Source: Nymphaea colorata (Eukaryota > Streptophyta > Magnoliopsida > Nymphaeales > Nymphaeaceae). Taken from it: DNA of 64,000 bases. The translations under genes and the position numbers were made by a program. The notes below the pieces were generated by a model. That model did not search any database. It saw only the letters and a program-made list of their open reading frames with translations, and was not told where the DNA came from. The DNA lies in NCBI RefSeq assembly GCF_008831285.2, contig NC_045149.1, positions 11,498,417 to 11,562,416 of the forward strand, given 5' to 3'. How positions within the stretch are numbered: the first letter of the stretch is position 1; the number at the start of each line of letters is the position of its first letter. Positions 24,495 through 38,300 of the stretch are shown here, piece by piece.

Positions 24495-27400
24495 ACAGGG
24501 GTGGAGCCAGAAAATTCTGGCTAAGGGACTTTAAGTATAAAATTTGAATTTTTTAAAGAGGCAAAAATATGTAAATGAGAAAAATTGCTCAGAAATATCA
24601 ATATAAATCTAAGAGATTTTTTTGGGGTCAGTGTGAGCAATTGTCCACACATAGCTCACACCTGCCTATATAACTATACAGCTTAAAATACATGAGGTTA
24701 ATGTATTTTTTGTGTAATCTAACCTTGTATATGTGATTTCATGACTGATTTAGTAGGACACACATGTTAAGTCTGCCATTTTTCAGGTTTAAATGTGTCT
24801 TTTGAGCCACCAAAAAAAAAAAAAAAGCGGCTCTTGTAACATCCAAATTTATGGCTCTAGAAGGGAATAAGAGCAAATGGTTAGAAGGTTAAATAATATG
24901 AAGGTTATCTTTTTTGTCGAGCACGGACTTGAAAACTTGGAAGCAGTCACAAGAGCTTTCCATTTAGCTTCTCTGAACAAAAATAAGTGCAATAGGAGTC
25001 TAGAAACAATAGTAGATTCTTTCTCCCTCTTTCTCAATGATTTAAGATGATTATATGTGTCCCTTGTTTTTGTTTCATAATGATCTTAGTTCTCTTGGTT
25101 TAGGTTGGTTTTCAAGCTATAGCAGAAGCCTTGGGGTTGGCAGCTGTGAAAGCAGTCGTTGCCATTGCTGCAATAATAGTTGGAGGCCGTTTGGTAATAT
25201 TCAGACAAATATTCCTCTCACTTTCTATGCTCTATTGGTCTCAATGCTGATCACAATTCACAGTTGTTTTGATAAGTTAAATGTATTATAGTAGGATATT
25301 CTCAGCACATTGCCCTTTCTTATTATCTGTGACAATAGCTTGTGGTTTCGCTTTACCCAATGGTCCTACATATGTTTCTTTTGCATTTCTTTAGATTAAT
25401 TTTTATTTGTTTTTATTTTTTTCTATGTGAATATTTCTAAGACATTACATCAAAATTTGAAACAAATAGTGCATATAAAAAGTATATGACTTAGTCTTTT
25501 GAACCAGATGGAAAATTGATGTCCAATGGTTACAAAATTCGCCGTCAATCTAGGAGACTAAAATAGTCCAAGATCCAGTAAGACCGAGGTGTTATGGTCA
25601 TTGGTTAATGACAAACTTGTGTTTTTCAGATATGACCAAGGGTAGACTAGTAATTGGCTAATCAAGATTAAATTCTAATCATGATTAAGTTTAACTAATG
25701 ACAGTTTAATAGTTTAAGCACCCAATTAATGACAGATTAGAATTCTTGAGCGAGGATTAGACACTAAGCTAAACCGGAACTGCAACTAATTATTTAAATC
25801 CGATTAATTAAACAAACCTCCTCAAAATATATTATCATTTTTCTAAACCTCCTCAAGATAAAATAAAATATAATATAATAAGTGATAAAAATAATAAATG
25901 TGGGCTATAAATAGGGGTTTCCACCCCTTTGGGATCCAACGTGAGGGAGGAGAGGAAGAGAGAGAAGAGAAAGAGATGAGAGGAGAAAGAGGGGGAGAGG
26001 TGGAAGAGAGAAAAGAAGAGAGAGGAGAGGAGGAAGAGAGAAATGAGATAGAGGGGGGAGAGGAGGAAGAGAGAAAAGAAGAGAGAGGAGAGGAGGAAGA
26101 GAGAAATGAGAGAGGGGGAGAGGTGGAAGAGAGAAAAGAAGAGAGAGGAGGGGAGGAAGAGAGAAATGAGATAGAGGGAGGAGAGGAGAAAAAGAGAGAG
26201 AAGGAGAGAAAGAGGAGAGAGAAAGTGTCCGTCGGCGATGAAACTTTGTTGAATCCTTTCTCTTGCGCATTGTAATCATCTAGAGCCGAGATTTTGCTAT
26301 AATCTCAGATTCTTAGGTATGATGAAAGTTATTGAAATTTTTTTGATTACATGTAAAATTTTAGCTAAAGTTTAATTGCTTCTTTTAGGCTGCGCTCTGC
26401 AACTATTCTTCACGATTCTGATGGATCGGAACCTAGAAAAATCAGATCGGTAGATGAGATGCTGCCGAATGTTTGATAGAAACCTTGAACTCTCTCGTTT
26501 TGTGCATAGCACATACGAGCAACGAACAAACTGTGCCAATAGTGTTCGTGTGACTTAAGTGTTTAGGCTACCGAAGTCCATGTCGAACCATGCACCGGTT
26601 TGCCGTATCATGAAACTTGACAGTGAGCTAGCTAGGCCGTGGGACCCAGCTAGCCTTTAGTTGGCTATGGTTAGTAGCAGATCTTGGTCAGCTACCATCC
26701 GGCTTTGGTTAGACCACCTTGGCTGCACCTAGAGTTGAGATTAAGCCGGGCGGACGATTGACTACACAAAGTTTTAGTTAAGATTCATTAATCATAATAT
26801 ATAATTAGATTAATCACGTGGTTTACAGATTGTTGAGACTAGCAAAGTTGAGATTTAATGGCTTGAATTAATTTAAGTTTAGGTAATTGGCTTAAGCAAA
26901 TTGAGTTAAGTTTAAGTTTTTGAATGCATACATGCATATTATTTAGTTGTATCTGATTTTGGAAATATTTGCCACACTCATATAGGGTACTCAAACTATG
27001 TTGATGATACACACTCGTAATTGAGTTCCAAGAGAGAGTTGTTTAATGATAAGCCTATGCTTTAGATCTGAGATGAGCGTAATGAAAGCCGGGTAGTGAT
27101 GATAGATGTGAAAGTATGCTCATGCATTGAATTGATTGAGCATGATGGTTGTTTATTTACTTTACGCAATGTTTGCTTATGGCTTGAGTTGTCATTATAA
27201 TGTGGGCAACGACCTAGGGCCGGTTTTATATTTCCAGGTTGATGGTATGAGGGGAAAGTCCGAGTATGGTCCAGTATATCAGAAATGAAAAGTCTGAGAT
27301 CGGCCCATGTTGCGATTGAAAAGTCCGAGACTGGTGTAGGGGTCTGGGGACCCATGTGATCAGAACCTTCCGTGAATGCAGGGATTGATGTATAAAGCAA

Positions 27401-30203
27401 TGTTATCCGTATCGTACGATACGGACGCGTATTGTACGATACGTATCGTATAGGTCAAGAAAACCTATACAATATGCTGTTTAAAGACGATACGCGTCCG
27501 TATCGTATATGTATCACACGATACGTGCGATATGGGGGCCATATCGTACGATACGGGCGATACACCCCCGTATTGTACGATACGGGTTAAAACACAAAAT
27601 TTTTTATTTTTTAAAGTTTAAACACTCTTCCCTCTCTCTCTTCTTGTATTTAAAGACTCCAAGAGACGTAGGAGGGAGAGATTTTGCACATTTTCATAAA
27701 AAATAACCAAGGATTCATCGATTTGGAAAATATTATCGTTAAATCATGAAAGATGATAAGTTGATAACTATATGTTTTGAACTTGTAAAATTGTGATGTA
27801 ATATAAGTCCTAAAACTCAAAGTCCTAAGACTCTAAGTCTTAAGATTCTATAAAATTTTCAAGTTTAAAATTGTGATGGATGCTTATTATGTTATTTTGA
27901 ATATCTAATTTTTAATTTTTGAATGCGTTGTTGACACACATGAATGTTCCTTATGTATGATGATCTTTTTTATATTTGAATACATTTTTCTTGATTTCTG
28001 ATTTTTTTGTTTATTTTTTCAGATTTTTAATAATTTTTCTCTATTTTTTCTGATTTTAAAATATTTTTTAAAATTAAAAAATTAATTTTACGATACGCTA
28101 CGCTACGTTTACGATACGTTACGATACAGCGTATAGGTCAGCCCGACCGATACGCGATACGCTACACCTTTTATAACATTGGTATAAAGTGTTCCTTCCC
28201 CGTACTACTTAGAGGAGCCCATCCCCGGCATGAGGCAGTGAGTTGGGATGTAGTTATTGCAGTAACACAGTTGAACTCAGTGAAATGTGAGTCACGATAG
28301 TGGTTAGGATAGATCATGCCATGCACTAATTACGCAAGCAAGTTATCTGTGATCGGGCTTACGCCAATTATATAGGTGTGTAATGTTTTGCTTCCGCCAC
28401 AAAAAAAGAAAAACTCTGTATCTATTTCCTTTTCATGTTTAATTGTGTATGACATTGGAGCGTTACACAATAGTAACACTTTGAGAAAAGAACTTTGCAA
28501 AATACCTCACGGAGAATGATGCTGGTACTATGGTGGTCATACACACTTTCTTCAGCAACTTGTGTCACTGGAATATTTTTAAAAACCTGGTTAGTGAAAT
28601 CTCATTTAGTTGTACAGTTGTAGCTGATAAATGTTTGTAATTAAAACATGAAAGCATGTTTATACAGCCCAAAAAAAAATGTATGTGTATGTATATTGCA
28701 TTAAGACAGTGGAATCTCCTTTATAATTTGTATGCTCCAAGGCTTCAAACACTTGTGAAAGAAGGCAATCAAGAGTTGTTTAATTAATTATTAGAATACA
28801 TGTTGTTCACAAATAGAGTCAGCTATTCTTTTTCTATTTGCAATGTCTAATAAGAACAAATGGACCTTGTACTCATGTTCAGTACCTTTGTCTATTTATG
28901 GCAGTTTCTTCGTCCTATCTATAAGCAAATTGCAGAGAATCAAAATGCTGAGATATTTTCTGCAAATACTCTTCTTGTTATTCTAGGCACAAGCCTCCTA
29001 ACTGCAAGGGTAAGCCAACAACTGATGGTTCCTTTTCCTGTTCTTCGTGTGCATCTTGGTTAACCTTTCCATAAAATGTTATCTGGACAGGCTGGGCTTT
29101 CCATGGCTTTGGGTGCATTTTTAGCTGGTCTTCTCCTAGCAGAAACTGAATTTTCTTTACAGGTTGAATCTGACATTGCTCCATATCGTGGCCTCTTGTT
29201 AGGTTTATTTTTCATGACGGTATGTGTTACTTTTATTTGTTTTCAGTTTCAATTAGCTGTTTCTTTGAGGATTCCACAGCTTATGGTATTTTTCATTAAG
29301 CAGGGCAAATACCTTTCTTTCCAATGCATTTGAGAGAATTGAACATAACATCTTCCAGTTTATTTCCCGGTTTCTTTTTAATTGCTGGAATCTAAAGTTA
29401 TTAGTTAATTAAAAGTTAACAATAGCTGGCTCATATGTTTTATTTTGTTTATCAAAATTTCAGAAGCTACCATGTAATTAAGCTCGGTGAGACAGGATCT
29501 ATGTAGTAAAAAATGTTAGGCACTGTCTAGGTCGTAGTCCTCAACCAGGAACTAATCTAAGAAAGAAACACAATAAATATCGAATACCAGCACACACACA
29601 CACATATATCTATGTCACATAGGTACGGGTGCCGGTGCGGTTACGGACCATTTTCAAAATATATATATAAACAAGAAAAAATACTTAGAAAATATATATC
29701 AAAATAAAAAAATATATCAACATAAACAAATAAACAACATAGAAAATATATATCAATGGATCTTGCAGTCGTGTTCTTAAGAAACCTATGAAAAACTTTA
29801 AACATATGGACAACCGAGCAGCCCCCTAGACAATCAAATATAAACTTTATTCGAATTTTCATGCAGGAAAACAAAAATACTACTATGAACAACAATAAAA
29901 AGAAAAAATAAATCATGCAGAAAGGTCGCTGGAGGTTGTCGGAGGTCGCTGGATGTCACCCGCAATTTTGTCGAGGCTCTGCGTTTTTGAAAGGAAATAA
30001 GAAAACGAAAGAAAACCCTAAGTTTTGGACGAAAATGAACTCGGTCAACATTGACTGAGTCTGTTTTTGGATAGATATGGACCTGGGTATGTTGACTGTA
30101 CTCGGTACCTATTGACTCGTACTTGAGCCACACCCGCCATCGTACCCATACCCTTGTTGCACCCGACTGGTATGGGTACTCCACCAAAATTAAGGTACCC
30201 ATG

Positions 30204-30269
<66 letters not shown>

Positions 30270-33200
30270 TTATTTTTGTATATTTATAATCCAACACATT
30301 AGAGTTGATATGCATGGATGTGGGTCATTGTGTTAAACTGTGTTCAATGCACCCATAGTTATTTTCATTCATGTATGGATTTGGTCAACCTTGATCAATT
30401 CTATTTTGGTTCATTTCTTAAAGATTAATTAATAAAATTTTAAGTTGAAAGCATTGTCACAGAAAACGTGTCTTATTTGAAAAAAAAAACTCATATAATA
30501 CATGAAAAAACAGTCAGTCGTATAAAACGTGAAAAAAACATGTCTTTTCTAAAAAAGGCCAAAAAATAAATAACGTGTATTATACACATTTTTTTCGTAT
30601 TTTTATGATTTTTTATTTTTTATAATTTTAGGATTTATTTAATGTTTTAAATTTTTTAAAAATTTGCCGAGATTTCTTGACATATTCTCGAGATATACAA
30701 TTTTGCCGTATTACCATATAATACCCGTACATGATGTGTGATAATGGTTGAAAGTTAGAGGGACCCTTTTTTGCTGCTACCGCTGCAGGTTTGCAGCTAA
30801 GGTTGGGCATTGGGTTGGGCTGCCACCGGGTACCTGCTACTCGGCCTGACTGGGGCCTGGGCCCGGGTTCGGGAAAAAGGGACCTGGGCCAGCCCGGGTG
30901 GGCCCGATTCAAGCCTGATAATTGGCTTTAAATTTTTTTTTATTAATTTTTATATATAATTATAATATTTTTATTACAATTAATTATTTTATATTTTTTA
31001 AATTTTATCGAGCTGGGCCTGGGTCTGGTTTTTGGATGTCGGGTCGGCTCGGGCCCGACTCGTTATCGGGCAGGGCCGGCTCGATGCCCAGGCTTACTTG
31101 CAGCAGCCTCTTACCTCTAAGAAACCCTACTAGGTTTCTTTGTTTGATGGATCCAATGATATAACCAGCTACCCTCTTCTACTAGCTGCCACTACATTCC
31201 CTTTGGAAAACTGGCACAGGTATTCACTTCCTCTCTATTTCTTGTCTCTCAGACTCTCTCACAAGCATTGTTGGATGTATCTTTCTCCTCCTCACGTCTT
31301 TTCCTTCTCCCTCCTTCTTCTTCTCCTTCCTCCTTGTTCTTCCTCTTCCTGTTCTTCTGCCTCCTTCTTCTCCCTTGGGTTCTCTTTCCTTTCTTTTTTT
31401 TTTTGTTCAGCGCACCTGATGCCCCGTTTTGCATCCATTCTATCGGGTGCGAACTCCACACAAGTGTGTGATGTGTGATTCAGGTCTGGATCCCAATCCG
31501 TATCCGGCAACAAAATTTCTATTGTTTTCCCTTTAAAACACATTTAATTGAATTGATTTCAATGTGTGACCTTTAGGCTTTAACTCGCAGCCTCGTCCTG
31601 GCACTGTCACAAATTTTCCTGTACAATAATTGGACTAAAATTCATTTTCTTTTTTGCACAAATAAAGTGCCCAAAACGGCCACTCGTTGAGATTTAATTT
31701 CATCTCCCATTTTGGATCCTGAACTTTCTACTTCAATTATAACCCTTCTCGCATCATAGTAGATATTTTTTTCCACCTAGATTAGATTGTCATTGGGTGT
31801 TGGTAGGATTTATACTCTTTTATGATTTCACCTCCAGGGAATAAAGTTCTTTTTTTATGCCCAAGACCAAAAACACTGTTGTATTTCACTAATACAGTTA
31901 AAGTTTTAAGTGTCCCTTAGGGAAAATGCTAGGCATTATAGTGTTTAGATGAATCAATGCAGTTGTATCCAACGGAAAATCCACAAAGTGTGGGGGGGTG
32001 GGTGGTGGCATGGGCTTAAGAGCCCTAGAAAGACATAATAAATTACAAAATGACATTACATATATACAGGGCATAATGCTAGACATTATTTTGTATCTGA
32101 TTGTTTAGATCCAATCAAGTCTTATTGCCTTCCGTCAAGTTGTACATTGTTCTAGGTCATGGAACAACTTCTTCTTTAGAAGCCAAAACTGATATTTAGA
32201 TCTTTTAATATTTTTTTGTTTGCTAATTTAATTACTTGAAAAATATGCAGTTTATCTTTCCTGCCTATAATTTTTTCAGGTTGGCATGTCTATTGATCCA
32301 AAACTTCTCATATCAAACTTCCCAGTGATCACTGGGATTCTCGCTCTCTTAATTTTTGGTAAAACTATATTGGTAGCGTTAGTGGGGAGAGCTTTTGGGA
32401 TATCAACGATAGCCGCATTAAGAGTTGGCCTCCTTCTTGCACCCGGTGGGGAATTTGCATTTGTAGCATTTGGTGAGGCTGTTAATCAGGTATGCTTATG
32501 ATTTAACTTGTAGTTCACTAGCTCTAATTTTTTCCCTGGGACTATAATATGGATACCCGTAAATATTTACTTGTGTCACATATATTATTCTGTGTTGTAT
32601 TATTGGAGTTTAAACTGAGAAAGGGAACAGGACACACTAAACTTTTTTATTGGAAGTCATGAACGAAACTTAATCTTCTCATGGATTTTACTTTTCCATT
32701 GCAGGGAATAATGCCTTCTCAACTTTCATCTTTGTTATTTCTGGTGGTTGGGATTTCAATGGCATTGACACCATGGTTGGCTGCTGGAGGGCAATTGATA
32801 GCTTCTAGGTTTGAGCAGCATGACGTCCGGAGCTTGCTGCCTGTAGAAAGTGAGGTAAGTGCTCTTTTGCTGTAGCTCTGTTCTATTGAAGCAAACTAGT
32901 CCAGGACCTGTTGTCTGCTATCAGGTGAGCTAATGAACAGACTGGTAGAAAATAATAATTTTGCTTGACTTCCACAAAGTGGAATATCACTGTTTTTTTG
33001 CCTCCTGAATATTATGTTGAAGTTGATGACATTTTATTCATATTGTCATGCGTGGTTGGTCTGAGCATCTGCAGTCTTCTGTTAATGGAAAACAACATTA
33101 TTAAGCTTGTTGATTTTATTGTGTCTTATATAATCTTGATCGGTGTGGTACATTCCTTGTGGTCTTAACTTTTGTTTGTTTGTTGTTCCCCAATTTTGAA

Positions 33201-35294
33201 GCTTTCCCAAAGTGGAGGTGTGTGCCTGGCTATTCATTTTCATGGTTATTTGCATTTAAAGTTGGAACTTTTCCTATAAATCTCCTAAGCTTGTGCACCC
33301 AACGTGTAGTTTTTGCCTGTGCCAATACCCAGGCAGTTGCTGCTACTAGCTTTTTGAACTTCATTTTGGTTCAATTTCAACAGTTCACCTCCTTCTTGAC
33401 TCATTCTCTTCTATGATGCTAAGGCTTTCGCTATCATGATTGCTGTGAAGGCACCCCTTTTTCAGCTGTTGAGCAACATTGTAGCTTGATTGGGGGAAAA
33501 CTCAAGAGAAAATATTGTGATTGTTGCCTGGAAATGTTTTTTTCTTTTTGTTGCAAGTATTTTCTGTCAAGTCTGCAAATTTCTTGATTATGCTCTTTCT
33601 TTTTTTAAGGATTGCAATCTTATATGTAGGTTACCCTTTATATTCTCTAACCACTTCTATAGATTTCCAGTTTTTCAGAATAGCTTATTGTGCTTAGGGG
33701 ATTTGATTGTTTGCAGACTGATGATTTACAAGATCATATCATCATATGTGGCTTCGGACGAGTTGGTCAGGTGGTTCCATGTTCCACTTTTCTATGCACT
33801 ATTTTTCTGTTCTTTGGTCCTTTTATTGTTGATTTTTTCCCATCGTCTGTATGATTGATAGTGCATCCCGTTTTTCCTGTTTTAGATCATTGCGCAGCTG
33901 CTGTCTGAGAGGTTGATTCCCTTTGTTGCACTTGATGTGAGAAGGTAAAGTTAAGATTCGTGTGCAGCATGGGTATTAGACTGTAGCATTAAGGTCTGGG
34001 CAACATCAAGTAAATGTTCATATTTTCATTCAGCTACACCATTCGGTTGAGATGTGTCAGCACAAAAGGTTTGGGGTTGAATGCCATAGTCACAATATTA
34101 TTGCAGTAACTGATTATTTTTGAATTCAAGAGTATTATCAGTGAGAACAGTCTTGACGCAATATCAGAACTGATTCTTTATTTTAATGACAAAGTATTTA
34201 AGAAGACATGAAGCTTCAAATCTCTCTTTCATTTGGAACACCTACAACAACCTTGAAAAATCATGAAGAAGAAGAAGATAAGATTGACACTTGCACTGGC
34301 TAGGAAATAATCTTGGCCTTGATATAATGACATGAAAGAGATTAAAAACCTGACTACTTGATCGACTGTCACTAGCAGAAAGGGTGCTTCATTGGTGCTT
34401 GCCAAGTTGACAGGCTTCACATAAAATGGACGAGTGATTTGAGGAATAATTTGACAAAGTTTTGACAAGGATTGGTGACACAATAGAAGATGCTACTGCA
34501 ATGGAGTGAAAGGTGACTCTGGAATAGAATAGGTGACCCTACTAGTTGTTTCAAATGGTACATGCCACCTTCTTTATGGCCTCCACCAATCCTCCTCCCC
34601 ATCAATAAGTCTTGAAAAACACAACACATTATGTAAGGTGACTAACTGATCACAAGCTCTTGGAGAAGCAGAACATGATTAAGTTGTAGTGTAGGAGACA
34701 CAAAAACATTTCCCAAACCTACAACTGGAGAAAGACTACCATCGGCCAAACCACATTATGAGGTTTTGAAGTAGACCTCAACTCATTAAATCTCTAAGCG
34801 CCTCTATGGAAATGTTTAGAAGCTCACAATCGATAGTGGACCTCCTACATCAATCTCGTGAAGCATTATCTTTGGAGCAAGCAATGTCCACCATTGCTCT
34901 AAATGCTCCAGGATTAGGAGTGCAATGAGATAATATCTCATCAATCTCTGCCTGACTGAGAGTAACAAAATCATTGTCAGATCCATATGAACTTCCTGCA
35001 ATCGAAGTGGTGGTAACCTGAGCAACAGTTTTTGTGGGGAGTAGATTGTGTCGAAGGGGAACGGCCATGTTCATCCCAACACGTGTCTTTTAAATGTCTA
35101 GGCTTGCCACAAAAGGTGTACTTCAGCATTCCTCTACCTCCAATACCTTTGTCACATCTTCTTCCCTTATTGCACTTTGATTCAGCCATGAAATGTTCAC
35201 ACAATTTGCTAGAAATAACAGAATGCAGGATTGATGTGGCTTTCACTTCAAGGTGTACTGCTGAACACACATACAAATCTGATATGACAAGACA

Positions 35295-35330
<36 letters not shown>

Positions 35331-38300
35331 GTGATATGCTCGAACCACTTTCAACCATAATACACTCACAACATCCAACTCAACAACATAAACAAGTTGA
35401 CAAAAAATCAGGTCCGAAGCATCTGATTGTCCAGAGAATCAAAACACCAGCAACACAACTAATAACCCACTGTATGCAGAAATAAAAATCTCAAAACTAT
35501 CACCATTAGTCAATGGAAACTTTTGACCACATGACCTCAACTTAAATCAGAACCTCTTAGTCATTGGCAGGAAATAAAGGTAAATCTGATCGCTTTAAAC
35601 TAATCAACTGCATCTCGAGAAAATAGAGAAATACAATTGATTTATCTTGGATCCGCTCAGAAAATAAAGCTGCGTGTGTTCAATCACCACATGTACACGA
35701 CTGTCCAAACCAGAATCATGACAGAACTGTTAAGTTTGTACATATGGTTCGGCTCACCCAGACCCGACCCATTTGATCCACACGCCCAACACATCAGTGC
35801 GGTGACATACTTGTAAATCTTATTGTTATTTTGTGTATTTTATGATGTACCTTAAATCGTGATTAGTATATAATGATAACAAGAGGCAGACGTCATTTCG
35901 TTGCTGCTCTCTTTCATCTCTCTCTTGCTTAGACGTGCAGCCCACTTTTCTCTTCCTCCTCTTGCATCTAACTTCATTCGGTGGTTTGGTATTAGATATC
36001 AAAATCTTACATGGTATCAGAGCAGGTTTTGCCATTGAGAATGTTCGATAAGAATCTCTAATTTCTGCCCTAATCTTTGTTTCTTTTCTGCCCTAATCCT
36101 CAAATCTCTATTTTCTACCGTAATCCCCAAATTTTTGCCCTAATCCTAATCCCCAAATTTCTGCCCTAATCTCCCTTAATCCTATCGTCTACCCTAATCT
36201 GCCCTAACCCTACCATCTGCCCTAATCCTACTGTCTGCCCTACCGTCAGCCACCTACCCCTAATCTCAAAATTTCTATTTTCTCCCTATTTTTTGATTAT
36301 TGCATTTATGGATCTCCACTTCAATTCCAGCATCTTGTCGTCCAATTTCCTCTCCCAACTCATCTCACAAAAGCTAAATCATACCAATTATTTGACATGG
36401 AAACGTTAAATAGTCCCGTTCATCAAGAGTCAGCGTCTCTATGGACATCTCAATGGCACCACACCTGCGCCACGTGAATGGATTATGCAAGAGGTGAAGA
36501 ATGCTGCAGGGTAAGTTCAAGAGACCATTGCAGAAATCAATCTTGAATATGAGATGTGGATGACTCATGATCAATCTCTCGTTGCTTATATCACCTCCAC
36601 ACTATCAGAAGAAGTTTTGGCGGGTGTTGATGGTAATCTTTCAACACTTGAGTTGTGGAATGTACTTGCTACCACGTATTCTCAAGTATCAGAAGCGAGA
36701 TTTCTAAAATTCAAGAGGCAATTTCATGATATCAAGCGAGGCACACGTTCAGTCTTGGAATATATACATGAGATAAAAAATATCAGCGATGAGCTTGCCA
36801 TTATAGGGCATCTAGTCAGTGACAGGGTACAACAGGCTTTGAGTGGATTGGGGCCAGACTTTGATGTTTTCTGCACTGCTCTAGAGGTATTGCCTGTTCT
36901 TCCCTCTTTTAAAGACTTGAAAGCAAAATTGATTCAGCATGAAGCGAATCGTGTACCGCGACATGAATTAGTTCATTCTGGTGGTCACAATGTATTGGTC
37001 ACTGGGACCCATGCTTTAGAAGGAAGTCATCCAAGAGTTTGGAACTCACAGACAGGGATGGGGCGAGGTATCATTCCTACACCTAACACAAATGCACAGA
37101 CAAATGTACCACGAAGGATACCTACTTGTTTTTATTGCAATAAAAGAGGTCATGTGAAGTCAGAATGTTGGCATAACCCACAAAACAAGAGAAAATAGGT
37201 TAGGCGTGACAATAAGGCAGCAGGGTCATCTGTTTCGAACACGACTGCGACATCGAACATTTTCCCTGATGTGCAGCAGATTCTAATGACAACGTTGTCT
37301 AAAGTCAATCTCAAGCAAAATAAGAAAGGGCAATGGTATGTGGATTCTGGTGCTGCAACTCATGTAACTAGTGACATAGGTAAGCTTTCTAGTGCTCTTC
37401 CTTATTTAGCTAAAGGCTCAGTCGTCACAAGAGATGGTTTCCATCACAAAATATCACATATTGGAAATGCACACTTATCCATGGTTCATTCCTCAATACC
37501 CTTAAAGAATGTTCTAATTGTTCCAAATGTTAAGAAAAATATCATTTCTGTGTCAAAGCTTATTGATGATACCCATTCCTCTGTTGAGTTTACTCCTTTT
37601 GTTTATGTTAAGGATGCTCGAACCAAAAAGACATTCACTGAGGGTGTTTGCAAAGGAGACATGTACGTCATTGAAGAAGCTCCAAAAGTGTCTAAGTCTT
37701 GTGTTTCAGTTCCTTTCCCAGTCATAGTGAAGTCAATATCACATAGTATGATATGCCATCTCTTTGGCACGATCGTTTAACACATTGTAGTTGGTCTTTC
37801 ATTCAAAGTCTTGTTGTAGACGGACTATTACAGAAGTCCAGTGTAAGTCCTGTCAGTGAGTCTAGCATGTGCTCAAGTTGTCATATTTGTAAGAGCCATG
37901 CTCTTCCTTTTCAATCAATAAATATGCGAGCTTCGAAGTTATTTGACACCATTTATTCTGATGTGTGGGGGCCTGCTCCTATTTCTTCCTCTTCTGGGAG
38001 TAAATATTATGTTATTTTCATTGATTCTTATTCTCGTTACACTTGGATCCACTTCATGAAAAACAAATCAGAAGTTTTTCGCTTGTTCACCCAATTCCAC
38101 GCCTTGTTCCAAAACAAATACTCTAGTAATATCGTGCATTTCCAATGTGATGGTGGTGGTGAGTTCATCTCAAATGAATTTACTGAGTACTTACTAAATC
38201 ATGGGATCACTAGACATATTTTCTGTCCACACTCACCACAACAAAATGGTATTGCTGAAAGAAAACATAGGCACATAGTTGAAAGTGCTCTTAGTATGAT

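Larger units (their letters stand above)
22115..25103 (+). other. Intron 8 (3.0 kb), microsatellite-rich
   Basis: The intron contains compound AT/CA arrays near 24032-24102 and 24410-24482. A GGGGTGGAGCCAG motif at about 24499 resembles transposon-end sequences common in plants, but no matching second end was found. No gene is visible. Confidence 0.65.
25590..28467 (+). mobile_element. Probable gypsy-type LTR (solo or truncated)
   Basis: The right end GGAGCGTTACA is typical of plant chromovirus-type gypsy LTRs, and the left end may be TGTTATGGTC at 25590. A CTATAAATAG box at 25905 suggests a + strand promoter. The interior is non-coding, with a GA-rich block, and is interrupted by the 784-bp element at 27398. 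No matching 5-bp duplication was found, and no gypsy coding domain is present. Confidence 0.45.
25194..28904 (+). other. Intron 9 (3.7 kb) with gypsy-like LTR
   Basis: Most of the intron (25590-28467) looks like a single long gypsy-type LTR, interrupted by an ACGATAC-rich DNA element at 27398-28181. The remainder has no recognisable feature. Confidence 0.6.
29220..32279 (+). other. Intron 11 (3.1 kb) with clustered MITEs
   Basis: In order it holds a TACGGGTGC-type repeat (about 29610-30204), a long TA array, a hAT-type MITE (30452-30746), a GC-rich MITE (30798-31096), a CT-rich tract (about 31210-31400) and a copia 3'-end remnant (about 31898-32200). No gene is visible. Confidence 0.8.

Noticed and set aside
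25898-26279. Two 124-125 residue open frames on opposite strands
   Set aside because: Both are produced by the GA-rich minisatellite and consist of Glu/Arg or Ser/Leu/Pro repeats.
31249-31543. Overlapping frames on both strands near a CT-rich tract
   Set aside because: They are explained by pyrimidine-rich low-complexity sequence. No coding signature.
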